Below, in pieces: positions 18,909-28,008 of a DNA stretch of 39,301 nucleotides (position 1 is the first letter of the stretch; every line of letters begins with the position of its first letter). The DNA lies in contig CAIPKT010000177.1 in NCBI GenBank assembly GCA_903865705.1, positions 1 to 39,301 on the forward strand. Reading direction: 5' to 3'. The notes beneath the pieces were generated by a model. The model saw nothing but the letters and a program-made list of their open reading frames with translations, was not told the origin of the DNA and made no database searches. A program made the position numbers and the translations under genes. This DNA comes from an uncultured Chlorobiaceae bacterium. GTDB lineage: Bacteria; Bacteroidota; Chlorobiia; Chlorobiales; Chlorobiaceae.

Positions 18909-20744
18909 TTAACCCTTGCGCTTCTTTTTGTTGCCAGTAAAGAAAGAGGTCTCTTTTTCTGCTGGTTTGAAAGGTTTTTTAAAACTCTTTTTCGGGCCGT
19001 AGGCTGACTCGCGTTCCTGATCTTCCATTTTGCTTAAACGCAGCTGACGACCACAGACCCTGACCGTTCTGAGTTCATGAAACACATTATCCGGCATGCC
19101 CTGCGGCAGTTCGACCGTACTGTAGCTTTCATTGATTGAAATATGGCCAACCGATTCAGGATCAAGACCAACCTCGTTCAGGATAGCGCCTAGAATATTG
19201 CCCGCTTTGACACCATGCTCACTGCCAACTTCAAGACGATACCTCTCTTTACCTTCATCACCATAGGTCTCGCCTTTGGTTCTTTTCTTGACCGGTCCGC
19301 GATCTCTGTCGGAACTGCGTGATCTCTCTGAACCGCGATCTCTGTCTGAACCACGATCCCTGTCTGAACCGCGATCTCTGTCTGAGCCACGATCCTCATA
19401 AGACTTTTTTTCAGGCTTGTTGGATAACAAAAGCGGAGTCTCTCCCTGAACCATAGAAGCAAGTGCGGCGGCGGCTTCAATTGCCGGTACATTATGCTCA
19501 TGACAGTACTGCTCGATAAGCGTGGTAAAAAATCCAAGATCATCAGCAGCAATCGTATCGGTAATCCGCTGGTTGAACTTTGCGATCCTCTTGTTGTTGA
19601 TGACTTCAGTTGTCGGAAGCTCCATCAGCTCAATGCGGCTGTGTGTTGCCCGTTCAATTGAGTAAAGCATGTTTTTCTCTCTCGGAGCGACAAACAGAAT
19701 AGCATCGCCGGCACGTCCTGCGCGTCCGGTACGTCCGATGCGGTGCACGTATGATTCGGTATCGGATGGAATATCGTAATTGATCACATGGCTGATGCGT
19801 TCAACATCAAGACCTCGTGCTGCAACATCGGTGGCAATAACAATGCTTAACGCTCCGTTTTTAAGCTGTTCAACCGTTCGTTCACGCTGACTCTGAGGCA
19901 TATCGCCGTTAAGAGCGGCAGCGCCATATCCCCTGGCCTGCAGCTTTTCGGCAAGCTCAAGCGTCATGGTTTTGGTGCGTACAAAAATGAGCATTCCGTC
20001 AAAAGGCTCTACTTCAAGGATTCTCGTCAGAATGTCGATTTTGTGACTTCCACCGACAATCCAGTAGCGCTGACGGATGGTGTCAACCGTTGTGGTCTTT
20101 GTCTGTATAGTAACTTCAGCAGGGTTATTCAGATACTTTTGTGCAATACGGCGAATCACCGTCGGCATGGTTGCCGAGAAAAGTGCGACCTGGCGGCCTT
20201 TCGGGGTCTGGTCAAGGATCCACTCGACATCGTCGATAAATCCCATGCGGAGCATTTCATCTGCCTCATCAAGCACCAGGCATTTCAGCGAGGTAAGATT
20301 GAGCGATCCGCGACGCATATGGTCCATGACACGGCCAGGTGTACCGACAACAACATGCACACCGCGTCTCAGCATCCGAAGCTGAATACCGTAATCCTGT
20401 CCGCCATAAATAGGGACGACATGAAAACCCTTGAGATGTTCGGCATAACGCTGAAATGCCTCAGCGACCTGTATCGCCAACTCTCTTGTCGGAGCCAGCA
20501 CAAGAGCCTGCGGTTCAGCATGATCAAGATCGATATTGGAGAGAATCGGCAGGGCAAAAGCGGCAGTTTTTCCTGTGCCGGTCTGTGCCTGCCCGAGGAC
20601 GTCACGTCCATTGAGAATCAGGGGAATTGTGAGGGCCTGAATGGGAGTAGGGTTCTCATAACCAACATCGGCAAGCGCCCTCATTAAGGGTTCTGCAAGC
20701 TGTAGGCCGAGAAAATCCTGCGGCAATAATTGCTGTTCTTTCAT
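18909..20744 (-). CDS. DEAD-box RNA helicase (DeaD/CsdA-like) with DbpA-type RNA-binding C-terminus
   Basis: QAQTGTGKTAAFALPIL, VLDEADEMLRMGF, SATMP, HRIGRTGRAGRAG; C-terminal RYRLEVGSEHGVKAGNILGAILNEVGL. Start set at MKEQQLLPQDF. Confidence 0.95.
   Translation of the reverse strand: MKEQQLLPQDFLGLQLAEPLMRALADVGYENPTPIQALTIPLILNGRDVLGQAQTGTGKTAAFALPILSNIDLDHAEPQALVLAPTRELAIQVAEAFQRYAEHLKGFHVVPIYGGQDYGIQLRMLRRGVHVVVGTPGRVMDHMRRGSLNLTSLKCLVLDEADEMLRMGFIDDVEWILDQTPKGRQVALFSATMPTVIRRIAQKYLNNPAEVTIQTKTTTVDTIRQRYWIVGGSHKIDILTRILEVEPFDGMLIFVRTKTMTLELAEKLQARGYGAAALNGDMPQSQRERTVEQLKNGALSIVIATDVAARGLDVERISHVINYDIPSDTESYVHRIGRTGRAGRAGDAILFVAPREKNMLYSIERATHSRIELMELPTTEVINNKRIAKFNQRITDTIAADDLGFFTTLIEQYCHEHNVPAIEAAAALASMVQGETPLLLSNKPEKKSYEDRGSDRDRGSDRDRGSDRDRGSERSRSSDRDRGPVKKRTKGETYGDEGKERYRLEVGSEHGVKAGNILGAILNEVGLDPESVGHISINESYSTVELPQGMPDNVFHELRTVRVCGRQLRLSKMEDQERESAYGPKKSFKKPFKPAEKETSFFTGNKKKRKG
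19301..19395 (-). repeat. 18-bp-based tandem repeat encoding SDRDRG/SERSRS units in the helicase linker
   Basis: Repeats gatctctgtctgaaccgc / gatctctgtctgaaccac / gatccctgtctgaaccgc / gatctctgtctgagccac; protein GSDRDRGSDRDRGSDRDRGSDRDRGSERSRSSDRDRG. Confidence 0.93.
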
Positions 20745-21105
20745 TGTGTTTTCCTGTTCCGAAACATTGATAAAAAAGGGCCTCATAGGAGGCGGGAGTG
20801 GCAGCAATGCAGGAAAGAAAAAAATGAAGAAGAGTTCTCATCGACCGAAAACATTATGGCAACTTCAGACAATGCTGAGTGCCATCGTATCGTCACAAAC
20901 GCTGGAAACTATAAGGTCACGACAACCATTGAATTCCCCTGCGTTCTTTCTTAGCATATTCACCACGCATTAAAAAACGTCGTATAGTACAATTTTATTT
21001 AGCAAAAAACGAATTTTTTCTTTACAGCCAAAAAGGGTCTCCCTCACAACGATGCCGTTAACTTTTTTATTACCTTACAAAACTTTATAAGAACGATTAC
21101 AGAAT

Positions 21106-22395
21106 ATGAATACATCCGCCCTCTCTTTCTACACACTGCTCTCCCCTATGCTTTTTGGAGCGGCAAGACTCTTCAGCGCTCTCTACCCCAAGCTCAGAAC
21201 TTTTTTTCGGGTAAGGAAATGGCTGTTCGAAGAGCTGGAACACGAAATTCAAAAGCTCCCTGCTTCCTCTTTCAGATTATGGGTTCATGCGGCCTCAGTT
21301 GGAGAATTTGAACAGGCTCGTCCAGTCATTGCTGCACTTAAAGAGAAGCACCCGGGGATTGCCGTTTTTGTCTCTTTTCTGTCCGATTCAGGCTATAATG
21401 CCCGAAAAAACTTCCCGGACGCTTCCGCTGTCTTCTATCTGCCCTCAGACACTCCCGAAAATGCAAAACGACTGATTTCACTGATAAGACCGGATGTTCT
21501 CCTTCTCATGCGCTATGACTTTTGGCCGAACCATATCCTTGAAGCAAAGAAACGCGAAGTAAAGCTGATCCTTGCCGCTGCGGTATTGCAGCAGGGCAGC
21601 CCGTACTTCCAGCCCGTGCTGAAAGGATTTTACCGGAGCATTTTTCACCTTTTCGACCGAATCTTTACGGTCTCAAAACAGGATACGCTTGCGTTCCAGC
21701 AGATATTCAGTTACCCACATGCACAAACCGCAGGCGACCCAAGGTTTGACCAGGTCTTTTTGAGGAGCAGGAAATCCGGGAGGGTTGATCACCTTAAACC
21801 GATGTTTGAACACCGTACTGTACTGGTTGCAGGAAGTGTGTGGGAGAAAGATGAGGCGATCCTTCTTGCTGCATGGAAAGAGCTTGATAAACGACCATCA
21901 CTTGTTCTGGTACCGCATGAGGTCAACCCCGAAAACATGGCACGGCTCTATAGATATCTGAAAGAGCGATCACTTGATTTTATGCCGGTATCAGCCCTGA
22001 ACGAAACATTTGATCCTGAAAGACAGATCCTCATTATCGACCAGACCGGCTACTTGGCGGAACTCTATTCTCTGGCATCAATCGCCTATGTAGGAGGAGG
22101 CTTTGGCGTCAATGTGCATAACACCCTTGAACCGGCAGTCCACGGCATTCCGGTACTTTTCGGACCACGCTACCACAACTCCCCAGAAGCAGAAGGTCTT
22201 GCTGCGGCTGGCGGCGCTACTGTCATCCATGATCAGCAGGAGCTTTTCACAGTCCTGAAAACCTTGACAACCGATTCCGCGCAAAGAAAGAACAGAGGAA
22301 TGAAGGCGAAAGCATTCGTTCAAGGAAGTACCGGAGCAACGGCAGCAATAGCCAAAAGCATAGAAGATTACTATAATTCACAAAGAGCTCGCTGA
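21106..22395 (+). CDS. waaA: 3-deoxy-D-manno-octulosonic acid (Kdo) transferase
   Basis: LWVHAASVGEFEQARPVI...MRYDFWPNHILEAKKR...AGSVWEKDE...YVGGGFGVNVHNTLEPAVHGIPVLFGPRYHN. Confidence 0.95.
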   Translation: MNTSALSFYTLLSPMLFGAARLFSALYPKLRTFFRVRKWLFEELEHEIQKLPASSFRLWVHAASVGEFEQARPVIAALKEKHPGIAVFVSFLSDSGYNARKNFPDASAVFYLPSDTPENAKRLISLIRPDVLLLMRYDFWPNHILEAKKREVKLILAAAVLQQGSPYFQPVLKGFYRSIFHLFDRIFTVSKQDTLAFQQIFSYPHAQTAGDPRFDQVFLRSRKSGRVDHLKPMFEHRTVLVAGSVWEKDEAILLAAWKELDKRPSLVLVPHEVNPENMARLYRYLKERSLDFMPVSALNETFDPERQILIIDQTGYLAELYSLASIAYVGGGFGVNVHNTLEPAVHGIPVLFGPRYHNSPEAEGLAAAGGATVIHDQQELFTVLKTLTTDSAQRKNRGMKAKAFVQGSTGATAAIAKSIEDYYNSQRAR

Positions 22396-22434
22396 CCTGA
22401 ACCCGTCAATAATGATTTATGGGTTTTCAGGTCA
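22393..22434. terminator. Inverted repeat between convergent waaA and the DUF3570 gene; possible terminator
   Basis: TGACCTGAACCC ... GGGTTTTCAGGTCA with a 2-nt bulge, spanning the waaA stop codon. Confidence 0.5.
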
Positions 22435-22500
22435 ATACACAAGACAGGAGGTTCGGTTTGTTGCAAGAGGTTTTTTGGGGCAAGCTTGTTCGGTTAATCG

Positions 22501-23736
22501 TCAAATCTTGCGGGAAAGACCAATCTGAATGCTTCTTGCATTAAACGTTGCCAGACCCGGATCGCCCGATCCATTCAAGCTCCACTCATCTCGCTGCTGA
22601 TATTTTTCAATTTTTAGATCAACCAGCCAATCAGGATTCAACTGCTTGCTTATTTTCAAGCCCAACGTAACGGCGCCAAAAGCTGAAAGGCGCTGATCTT
22701 CAGTATAATAAGGCCTGGTAGTCGGTGGTTGCGGTGTTTCGCCGTCTACACTGAACCGCTCCTCAGCAACCGCAAAATAAAAGTCAGCCTCGCTTTGGGT
22801 GTAAAGGCGAAGCAATGGGGTAAGCGTCCATCCATGGCGGAGCGGCTGAGCATATTCGGCATCAAGGGTATGCGCCCGGATACCAAAGGTGTCGGAGTAA
22901 TAGCGATACGAAAGCCTTGCCGTACCGTCAGTGTCATCAAAATGATGGTTCCATCGGCCTAACGCCGTAAAGCTGTTACGATCCCGCGGTCTGTTGTCCG
23001 GGTCCTTGTAAGGATCGGTGAAATAACCGTTTCCGTTGGAGTAGCCCAGATTGAACTGAACAATATCATTTTTCGTAAGCACTCTTGTAACACCAACTAA
23101 CCCAACGAAAACCTGCTTTTTCTCCTCAGCAAGTTGCTGTTTCGAAAGAACAATATTCGGCTTGTTGAGATCAATGGTATCATTATTAAAGCTGCCGCCA
23201 AGGGTAAACGTGGTATTTTTATCTTCGGTAGAGAGGCTCCCCTGAACTGAACAACTGCGGGAAACATAATCAGACTCGGTTGAATAGCTGGTCCCGGCAG
23301 TAACACTTCCCTGCGGAAAATATCGTGTAAGCTGGATATCGACGGAATACCGCAACTCCCCGGACGCGCCCGATTCGGCGTCATGTTCCGATTCGTTATT
23401 GCTTTCGCGCGCAGGAAAACCTGATGAGTGATAAGCTGGTGATGCCCCGGTAACAGAATCTTCCATGAACGAGACTCCTACAGACCACTCACCGGCAACA
23501 GGCATCAAAGCCTTGAGAGAGAGCGCATTAACGGCTATCCGATCCATGCTCGACAAGCTGGCTGTTTCCGGAGTGTCTGCTGACTGACTATCCTGATAAT
23601 TAAGGTATTTCAGACTTACAACGCCCCGTTCCGGTGCAGCATCAGCATACGCAAACTGCATTGATGGCAATAGAAGCGCCGCGGAAAGAAGAGCTGCGCC
23701 AATAACACTTGACGGAGTTGGCGAAACAGATACCAT
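22501..23736 (-). CDS. DUF3570-like outer-membrane beta-barrel protein
   Basis: Signal peptide, VSLKYLNYQDSQ..., DRIAVNALSLKALMPVAGEWSVGVSFMEDSVTGASPAYHSSG, alternating barrel pattern ending in ARSIQIGLSRKI. Confidence 0.8.
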   Translation of the reverse strand: MVSVSPTPSSVIGAALLSAALLLPSMQFAYADAAPERGVVSLKYLNYQDSQSADTPETASLSSMDRIAVNALSLKALMPVAGEWSVGVSFMEDSVTGASPAYHSSGFPARESNNESEHDAESGASGELRYSVDIQLTRYFPQGSVTAGTSYSTESDYVSRSCSVQGSLSTEDKNTTFTLGGSFNNDTIDLNKPNIVLSKQQLAEEKKQVFVGLVGVTRVLTKNDIVQFNLGYSNGNGYFTDPYKDPDNRPRDRNSFTALGRWNHHFDDTDGTARLSYRYYSDTFGIRAHTLDAEYAQPLRHGWTLTPLLRLYTQSEADFYFAVAEERFSVDGETPQPPTTRPYYTEDQRLSAFGAVTLGLKISKQLNPDWLVDLKIEKYQQRDEWSLNGSGDPGLATFNARSIQIGLSRKI

Positions 23737-23801
23737 GGCTTATACCGTTATAAAGGATTGATGTATACAAAAAAAACGACTGCGGCTTTACAATCAGAAA
23801 G

Positions 23802-23823
23802 ACCCCTTCATGAAGGGGTTTTT
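23802..23823. terminator. Short palindromic hairpin between the OmpH and DUF3570 genes
   Basis: CCCCTTCATGAAGGGGttttt on the + strand. Confidence 0.5.
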
Positions 23824-23857
23824 CCAAAGCCTCAACCGGTGTCGACAAAATGCTAAT

Positions 23858-24406
23858 CTACTTGATATGCAACTGAGTCATGACCAGCGAGGTGAGATCA
23901 TGATCAGGTGTTACGTATAACGTAGCGCCCTTCTCGAGCACAACAGAGAAACCGTTTTTTTGGGCAATTGACATAATGGTCGTCAATATTTTCTGACGAA
24001 TGGGCAAAAAGAGCGCCTGTTTTTTCTTTTCAAGAGCACCGGTGTTGACCAGTTGGTATTTCTGATAGGCTTGAGCCTTAACTGAAAGCTCTTTTTCCTT
24101 TTGCGCTCTTATTGCTTTGGTGAGAGAACCCTTTTGTTGCTCATAGGACGCAATTGAGTTCTTCAAATCCAGGTTCATGCGCTCAATCTCTTTTCGGAGA
24201 GGAATAGCCGCAGCCTGCAAGCTTGTTTCCGCTTGCCTGGTTTCAGGCATTCTTTGCAGGATTTTTCCAGAATCTACTATACCAACCCTTTCGGCTCCCT
24301 GTGCCGAAAAAACCGGAAGAGAAACCAACAATAGACTGAGCGCTATAGGCATAACGAGTTGATGCGAGACAGCAATAAATTTTCGCGAGTAATACATTAT
24401 TTTCAA
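23858..24406 (-). CDS. OmpH/Skp-family periplasmic chaperone
   Basis: Signal peptide, RVGIVDSGKILQRMPETRQAETSLQAAAIPLRKEIERMN, coiled coil, IAQKNGFSVVLEKGATLYVTPDHDLT. Confidence 0.88.
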   Translation of the reverse strand: MKIMYYSRKFIAVSHQLVMPIALSLLLVSLPVFSAQGAERVGIVDSGKILQRMPETRQAETSLQAAAIPLRKEIERMNLDLKNSIASYEQQKGSLTKAIRAQKEKELSVKAQAYQKYQLVNTGALEKKKQALFLPIRQKILTTIMSIAQKNGFSVVLEKGATLYVTPDHDLTSLVMTQLHIK

Positions 24407-24597
24407 GGTTTACGTTATTATATCATTGCGTTAAAACCGCATAATATTCAACATTTAATACGTACCCTACCTATTTTTCTTTCAACTATTTTATTAGCTC
24501 TTTAAAATATTGAGGGGGCGCAGTGGAAATGATGTAAAAGTATCTTGGAAAAAGCGATAGCGGTAACAAATGCAACAAACAGGGGCGCACTGAAATT

Positions 24598-25386
24598 TCA
24601 AGGAATCACGATCTTGTTTTCATTTTTTGGTTGAGATATTTTTTGAGCCGGCAGGGCACGTTTATGATATCTTTTCTCCCAGCCCTGTACTGAAAAAGCC
24701 TGAAAAGTTCTCTTGCCAGTTTTTACTCCTATAATTTTGATGTATTTTCCACGCGCAATCTTGGTCTTTGGATAGATCTCTGCTTTACTGATATCAACGT
24801 GCCAGATAGCTTTGCGAAAATCCTTTACAACAAGAAGATGGTTCCGCATGTTGACCTCGATAACCCTTCCTCCAAGCAATCCTTTGTCTGAATTCGTCCA
24901 GCGGTGTTCATTGGCGTATATCAGGTTGTTATAAACACGGATATTCTCAATGAGATAACGGTGAATATATTCACCAATATCGACCATGTTCAGACCTGCA
25001 CTGAGCAAAAGGCTTGCTGTCAGAGAAGCCGAAATAACCCATTTTGCGGAATAACGGTAACCCTTTTTTGTGTGCCTGACTCCGAAAAATGCTACCAGAG
25101 TAAACAGCACCAGGGCAGCAAGCCATATATAGGGGATACTTGAAAAAATATCGGCTATGATTGGGCGCTGGACAAAAAGCTGGTTAATATAAACGTGATC
25201 TTCAATGAAATCGTTGTCCAGAAAAACATAAATGGCTGTTGCCATAGATACTGCACCAGTAAGTACCGAGATTGCAGCAAGCAGCCAAAAGCCGACGCGC
25301 TTGGCAACAAAATGCCAGCGCGGAATCGGCACCACGTGTCTTTTATCAATTTCTTCCAGTATGGATTCTGATCTCTCCTTTTGCAT
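24598..25386 (-). CDS. Three-TM membrane protein with C-terminal OB-fold-like domain; candidate anti-sigma factor
   Basis: Starts 11 nt after the ECF sigma gene on the same strand; three hydrophobic segments; C-terminal GGRVIEVNMRNHLLVVKDFRKAIWHVDISKAE...GKYIKIIGVKTGKRTFQAFSVQGW. Confidence 0.6.
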   Translation of the reverse strand: MQKERSESILEEIDKRHVVPIPRWHFVAKRVGFWLLAAISVLTGAVSMATAIYVFLDNDFIEDHVYINQLFVQRPIIADIFSSIPYIWLAALVLFTLVAFFGVRHTKKGYRYSAKWVISASLTASLLLSAGLNMVDIGEYIHRYLIENIRVYNNLIYANEHRWTNSDKGLLGGRVIEVNMRNHLLVVKDFRKAIWHVDISKAEIYPKTKIARGKYIKIIGVKTGKRTFQAFSVQGWEKRYHKRALPAQKISQPKNENKIVIP

Positions 25387-25397
25387 ATTCTTGACTG

Positions 25398-25979
25398 CTA
25401 ACTCTTTTCCAAATAAATCTTTATTTTTTTCTTGGCCCTATTGATCAGTGTGGCGACTGTGCCTTGAGGAATCTGCATAATATCAGATATCTCTTCATAG
25501 GATTTCTCTTCAAAAAACTTCAGAATAATGACATCACGGTACTTCGGCTCAAGTTGCCCAACGGCTTTCGATATTTCCGAAGCGGTATACCCTTGGTTCT
25601 TCTGTTCGATGAAGGCCGCATCATCAACAATATTTTCAAAAAGAAAATAATTCTCACTCTTTGTTAGTACGCTCGGCCTTATCCTTTCCTTTCGAAAATA
25701 ACTGACTATTTCATTATGTGCGATTCTGTAGATCCATGATGAAAACTGAAGAGAGTGATCATAATCATTGAGATGAACAAAAGTTTTGACAAAAATCTCC
25801 TGTAGCAGATCCTGTGCAGCAGCAGAATCCTTGCATCCCAGACGAAAGATATATCTCAAAAGAGGCGCTTCATATCGATGAACAATAGCTGTAAAAGCCT
25901 GTTTATTTTTGATCGTTTCAGTAACAAGATCCTGATCGGTGAACTGCTGTTCTTCTCGATATACTGGATTATCGGCCAT
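25398..25979 (-). CDS. ECF RNA polymerase sigma factor
   Basis: AAQDLLQEIFVKTFVHLNDYDHSLQFSSWIYRIAHNEIVSYFRK (region 2) and LEPKYRDVIILKFFEEKSYEEISDIMQIPQGTVATLINRAKKKI (region 4). Confidence 0.95.
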   Translation of the reverse strand: MADNPVYREEQQFTDQDLVTETIKNKQAFTAIVHRYEAPLLRYIFRLGCKDSAAAQDLLQEIFVKTFVHLNDYDHSLQFSSWIYRIAHNEIVSYFRKERIRPSVLTKSENYFLFENIVDDAAFIEQKNQGYTASEISKAVGQLEPKYRDVIILKFFEEKSYEEISDIMQIPQGTVATLINRAKKKIKIYLEKS

Positions 25980-26106
25980 ATCTATTTAAAGATCATGTCG
26001 GTCGCTGTTTTAATATGAAAACGTGATTCTAACTCCCTGTCCGACTTTCTTCTCTCAAAAGTTCTTTAACTTTATTGTATCTGGTTAGCATTTTTAACTA
26101 TGTCCT

Positions 26107-26165
26107 CATAGCTCTGGGGTTTGATTTGGTTCGCACCTTCAAACTACGAGCTATGGGTGTTTTTT
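26107..26165 (+). terminator. Two-tier stem-loop followed by T6; orphan terminator or end of a small RNA
   Basis: CATAGCTC-tgggg-TTTGA...TCAAA-ctac-GAGCTATG-ggtg-TTTTTT; no + strand ORF ends upstream. Confidence 0.4.
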
Positions 26166-26168
26166 ACG

Positions 26169-26500
26169 CTAACCCTGGGTGATTCTTATTTTCAGTTTTT
26201 GGTTTATTCTTGTTTTCCGATCACACTTGATCCATGTAACACCTTTTAGAAGCCCGTACAGTTCCACAGGCAAATAGACGCTTCCGCTTAACAGTGCAAA
26301 CCATTCCGCCCATCGTTTTGCAAACCAGAGACCGTAAGACTCAAGCAAAACGCATGAAGGAATGGAGCAATGCAAAGAGTGCAAGAAGACGTATGCGGCC
26401 ATCCGTCAGGTTACTGGCGGACTCAATAAAGATCCCTGGAATGTTTTTAGCCAAAGCCATTCCCGTTAAACTACAAGGTAACTGGCAATACCTGATTGAT
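26169..26500 (-). pseudogene. Frameshifted DUF2127-like small membrane protein
   Basis: Upstream frame MALAKNIPGIFIESASNLTDGRIRLLALFALLHSFMRF continues in another frame as ESYGLWFAKRWAEWFALLSGSVYLPVELYGLLKGVTW; junction near 26340-26350. Confidence 0.75.
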
Positions 26501-26527
26501 TTTTCGCCAATAATTTTAGGAGTCGTC

Positions 26528-26550
26528 TGAAAAAAGAAGGGCTTTTTTCA
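26528..26550 (-). terminator. Hairpin downstream of the MgtE_N-CBS gene
   Basis: TGAAAAAAG-ccctt-CTTTTTTCA immediately after the stop codon. Confidence 0.55.
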
Positions 26551-26551
26551 T

Positions 26552-27802
26552 TTAATCAAACCGTGGCTTTACCCCTTTGATATCATGAAAAGAGACGACC
26601 CCGAGCAGGTAATCGTTGCCATCAGTTATTGGAATCGCCCGGAATGAATAACGGAAAAACATATCGACAGCATCATGAAGCGTATCGTCCTGGTTAAGCG
26701 TAATGAGACTGTCTGTCATGATTTCACCAAGAGACTGCTCTGGATCGGCCGCAATCAACTCCCTGATATCGACAACACCCTGCAGCATATTATCCGCATC
26801 GACAACATAAACATACATAATGACATCCATGTCACCGGCAACAGCACGGAAATTATCGATAACATCCTTGACAATCGTCTCAACAGGACGTTTGATAACT
26901 TTTTGTGTGGAATAGAGCATGATGTTTTCATCATTCTGCTCAATGATCTGCTGTACCCTCTGCTTGCTTTCATAATCAACAAACTCAATAATCTCATCAG
27001 CATCAGATGCTGGCAATATCGAGAGTATTTCGGCAACCTGTGCAGGACTCATTTCATTGATCAATCCGGCTGCCTTCTCTTTTTGCATTGACCGGATAAG
27101 TTCCCGCTGAACCCTTGGCTCAACCTCTTCGAGGGTATCTGATGCCAGTTCCGGCTCAATCTCGTTAAACACCGCCAAGCGTTGATTGCCCTCCAGTTCT
27201 TCAAGAATATCAGCAAGATCCACTGGATGGATATCATTAATATTTTCCTTGAGCACGTTGAGCTTGACGTTACCTTCAAAACTTCCGATGGTTTCGGGAA
27301 GCGGCTGAACATAAAGCCATGAAATACTGGAACCCTCCTTGTACCGTGCAAGGTAATTTGCAAGCTTTTTAAAACCCATCCTTCTCAGAATGCGAAAACG
27401 GTTAAAATCAACTTCGCTGACAAATAGTTTTTCGTTCTGAAAGAGCAGTTTGACATCATAAACTACCTCAACCTCATGACCATCCATATCAAGAATTTTC
27501 TTATCGAGGATATAGTCTTTAAGAAAAATGTGGTTGTCGAGCGGGTTCAATTCATAACCCTCAGCGCTGGTAATGTCCGAAACAATTTCAGTGTTTGAAA
27601 TCAGAGTAATTTTTTCCCAGGGAATCAAAAGACGAGGGTCACCATAGGGACGGTGAACCAGTATATGGGTTACCTCGGGAATTTTACCCGCGTTCTCCTG
27701 TATGACAACATCTTTAAGCTTGCCAATTGAATTCGATTTCAGGTAAATGCGGCGCCCGACAATCTCACTCAGAAAAAATTCACGATCCAGTACTGTAACC
27801 AT
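26552..27802 (-). CDS. Soluble MgtE N-domain + CBS-domain protein (no transmembrane part) with N-terminal PRC-barrel-like region
   Basis: IHPVDLADILEELEGNQRLAVFNEIEPELASDTLEEVEPRVQRELIRSMQKEKAAGLINEMSPAQVAEILSILP (MgtE_N) and CBS repeats ending DMFFRYSFRAIPITDGNDYLLGVVSFHDI; no hydrophobic C-terminal half. Start at ATG 27802 (upstream TTG 27823 possible). Confidence 0.9.
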   Translation of the reverse strand: MVTVLDREFFLSEIVGRRIYLKSNSIGKLKDVVIQENAGKIPEVTHILVHRPYGDPRLLIPWEKITLISNTEIVSDITSAEGYELNPLDNHIFLKDYILDKKILDMDGHEVEVVYDVKLLFQNEKLFVSEVDFNRFRILRRMGFKKLANYLARYKEGSSISWLYVQPLPETIGSFEGNVKLNVLKENINDIHPVDLADILEELEGNQRLAVFNEIEPELASDTLEEVEPRVQRELIRSMQKEKAAGLINEMSPAQVAEILSILPASDADEIIEFVDYESKQRVQQIIEQNDENIMLYSTQKVIKRPVETIVKDVIDNFRAVAGDMDVIMYVYVVDADNMLQGVVDIRELIAADPEQSLGEIMTDSLITLNQDDTLHDAVDMFFRYSFRAIPITDGNDYLLGVVSFHDIKGVKPRFD

Positions 27803-27815
27803 TTGTATTTCCGTT

Positions 27816-27992
27816 TTATACAACCTTGATAACCGTGATGAATTTATAGATCATCAGCACCACCAGAAGAAAGAGATAAACCCGGAGTACAGCCAAAGAG
27901 ATTTTGACCGCCCGCGACATTTCAACCGTTGGCTTGGAGTAGCGCTGGTTGATTTCACGGATCTTGCTGAAAAACTGATTGAAGGTCCTCAT
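27816..27992 (-). CDS. 58-aa single-TM micro-protein between the NRAMP-like and MgtE_N-CBS genes
   Basis: Read from the minus strand: MRTFNQFFSKIREINQRYSKPTVEMSRAVKISLAVLRVYLFLLVVLMIYKFITVIKVV*. Absent from the supplied ORF track (shortest ORF listed there is 60 aa). Fits tightly between neighbours. Confidence 0.75.
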   Translation of the reverse strand: MRTFNQFFSKIREINQRYSKPTVEMSRAVKISLAVLRVYLFLLVVLMIYKFITVIKVV

Positions 27993-28008
27993 GGCCTGAT
28001 ATCCTCAA

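Noticed and set aside
19301-19395. Short tandem repeats that might suggest a CRISPR array
   Set aside because: Units are contiguous, with no spacers, and lie in frame inside the DEAD-box helicase gene.
20043-20687. 214-aa + strand ORF
   Set aside because: Antisense to the DEAD-box helicase core; no recognisable motif.
26130-26145. GGTTCGCACC as a possible tRNA T-arm
   Set aside because: No acceptor, D or anticodon arms can be built around it; better explained as the loop of the two-tier hairpin.
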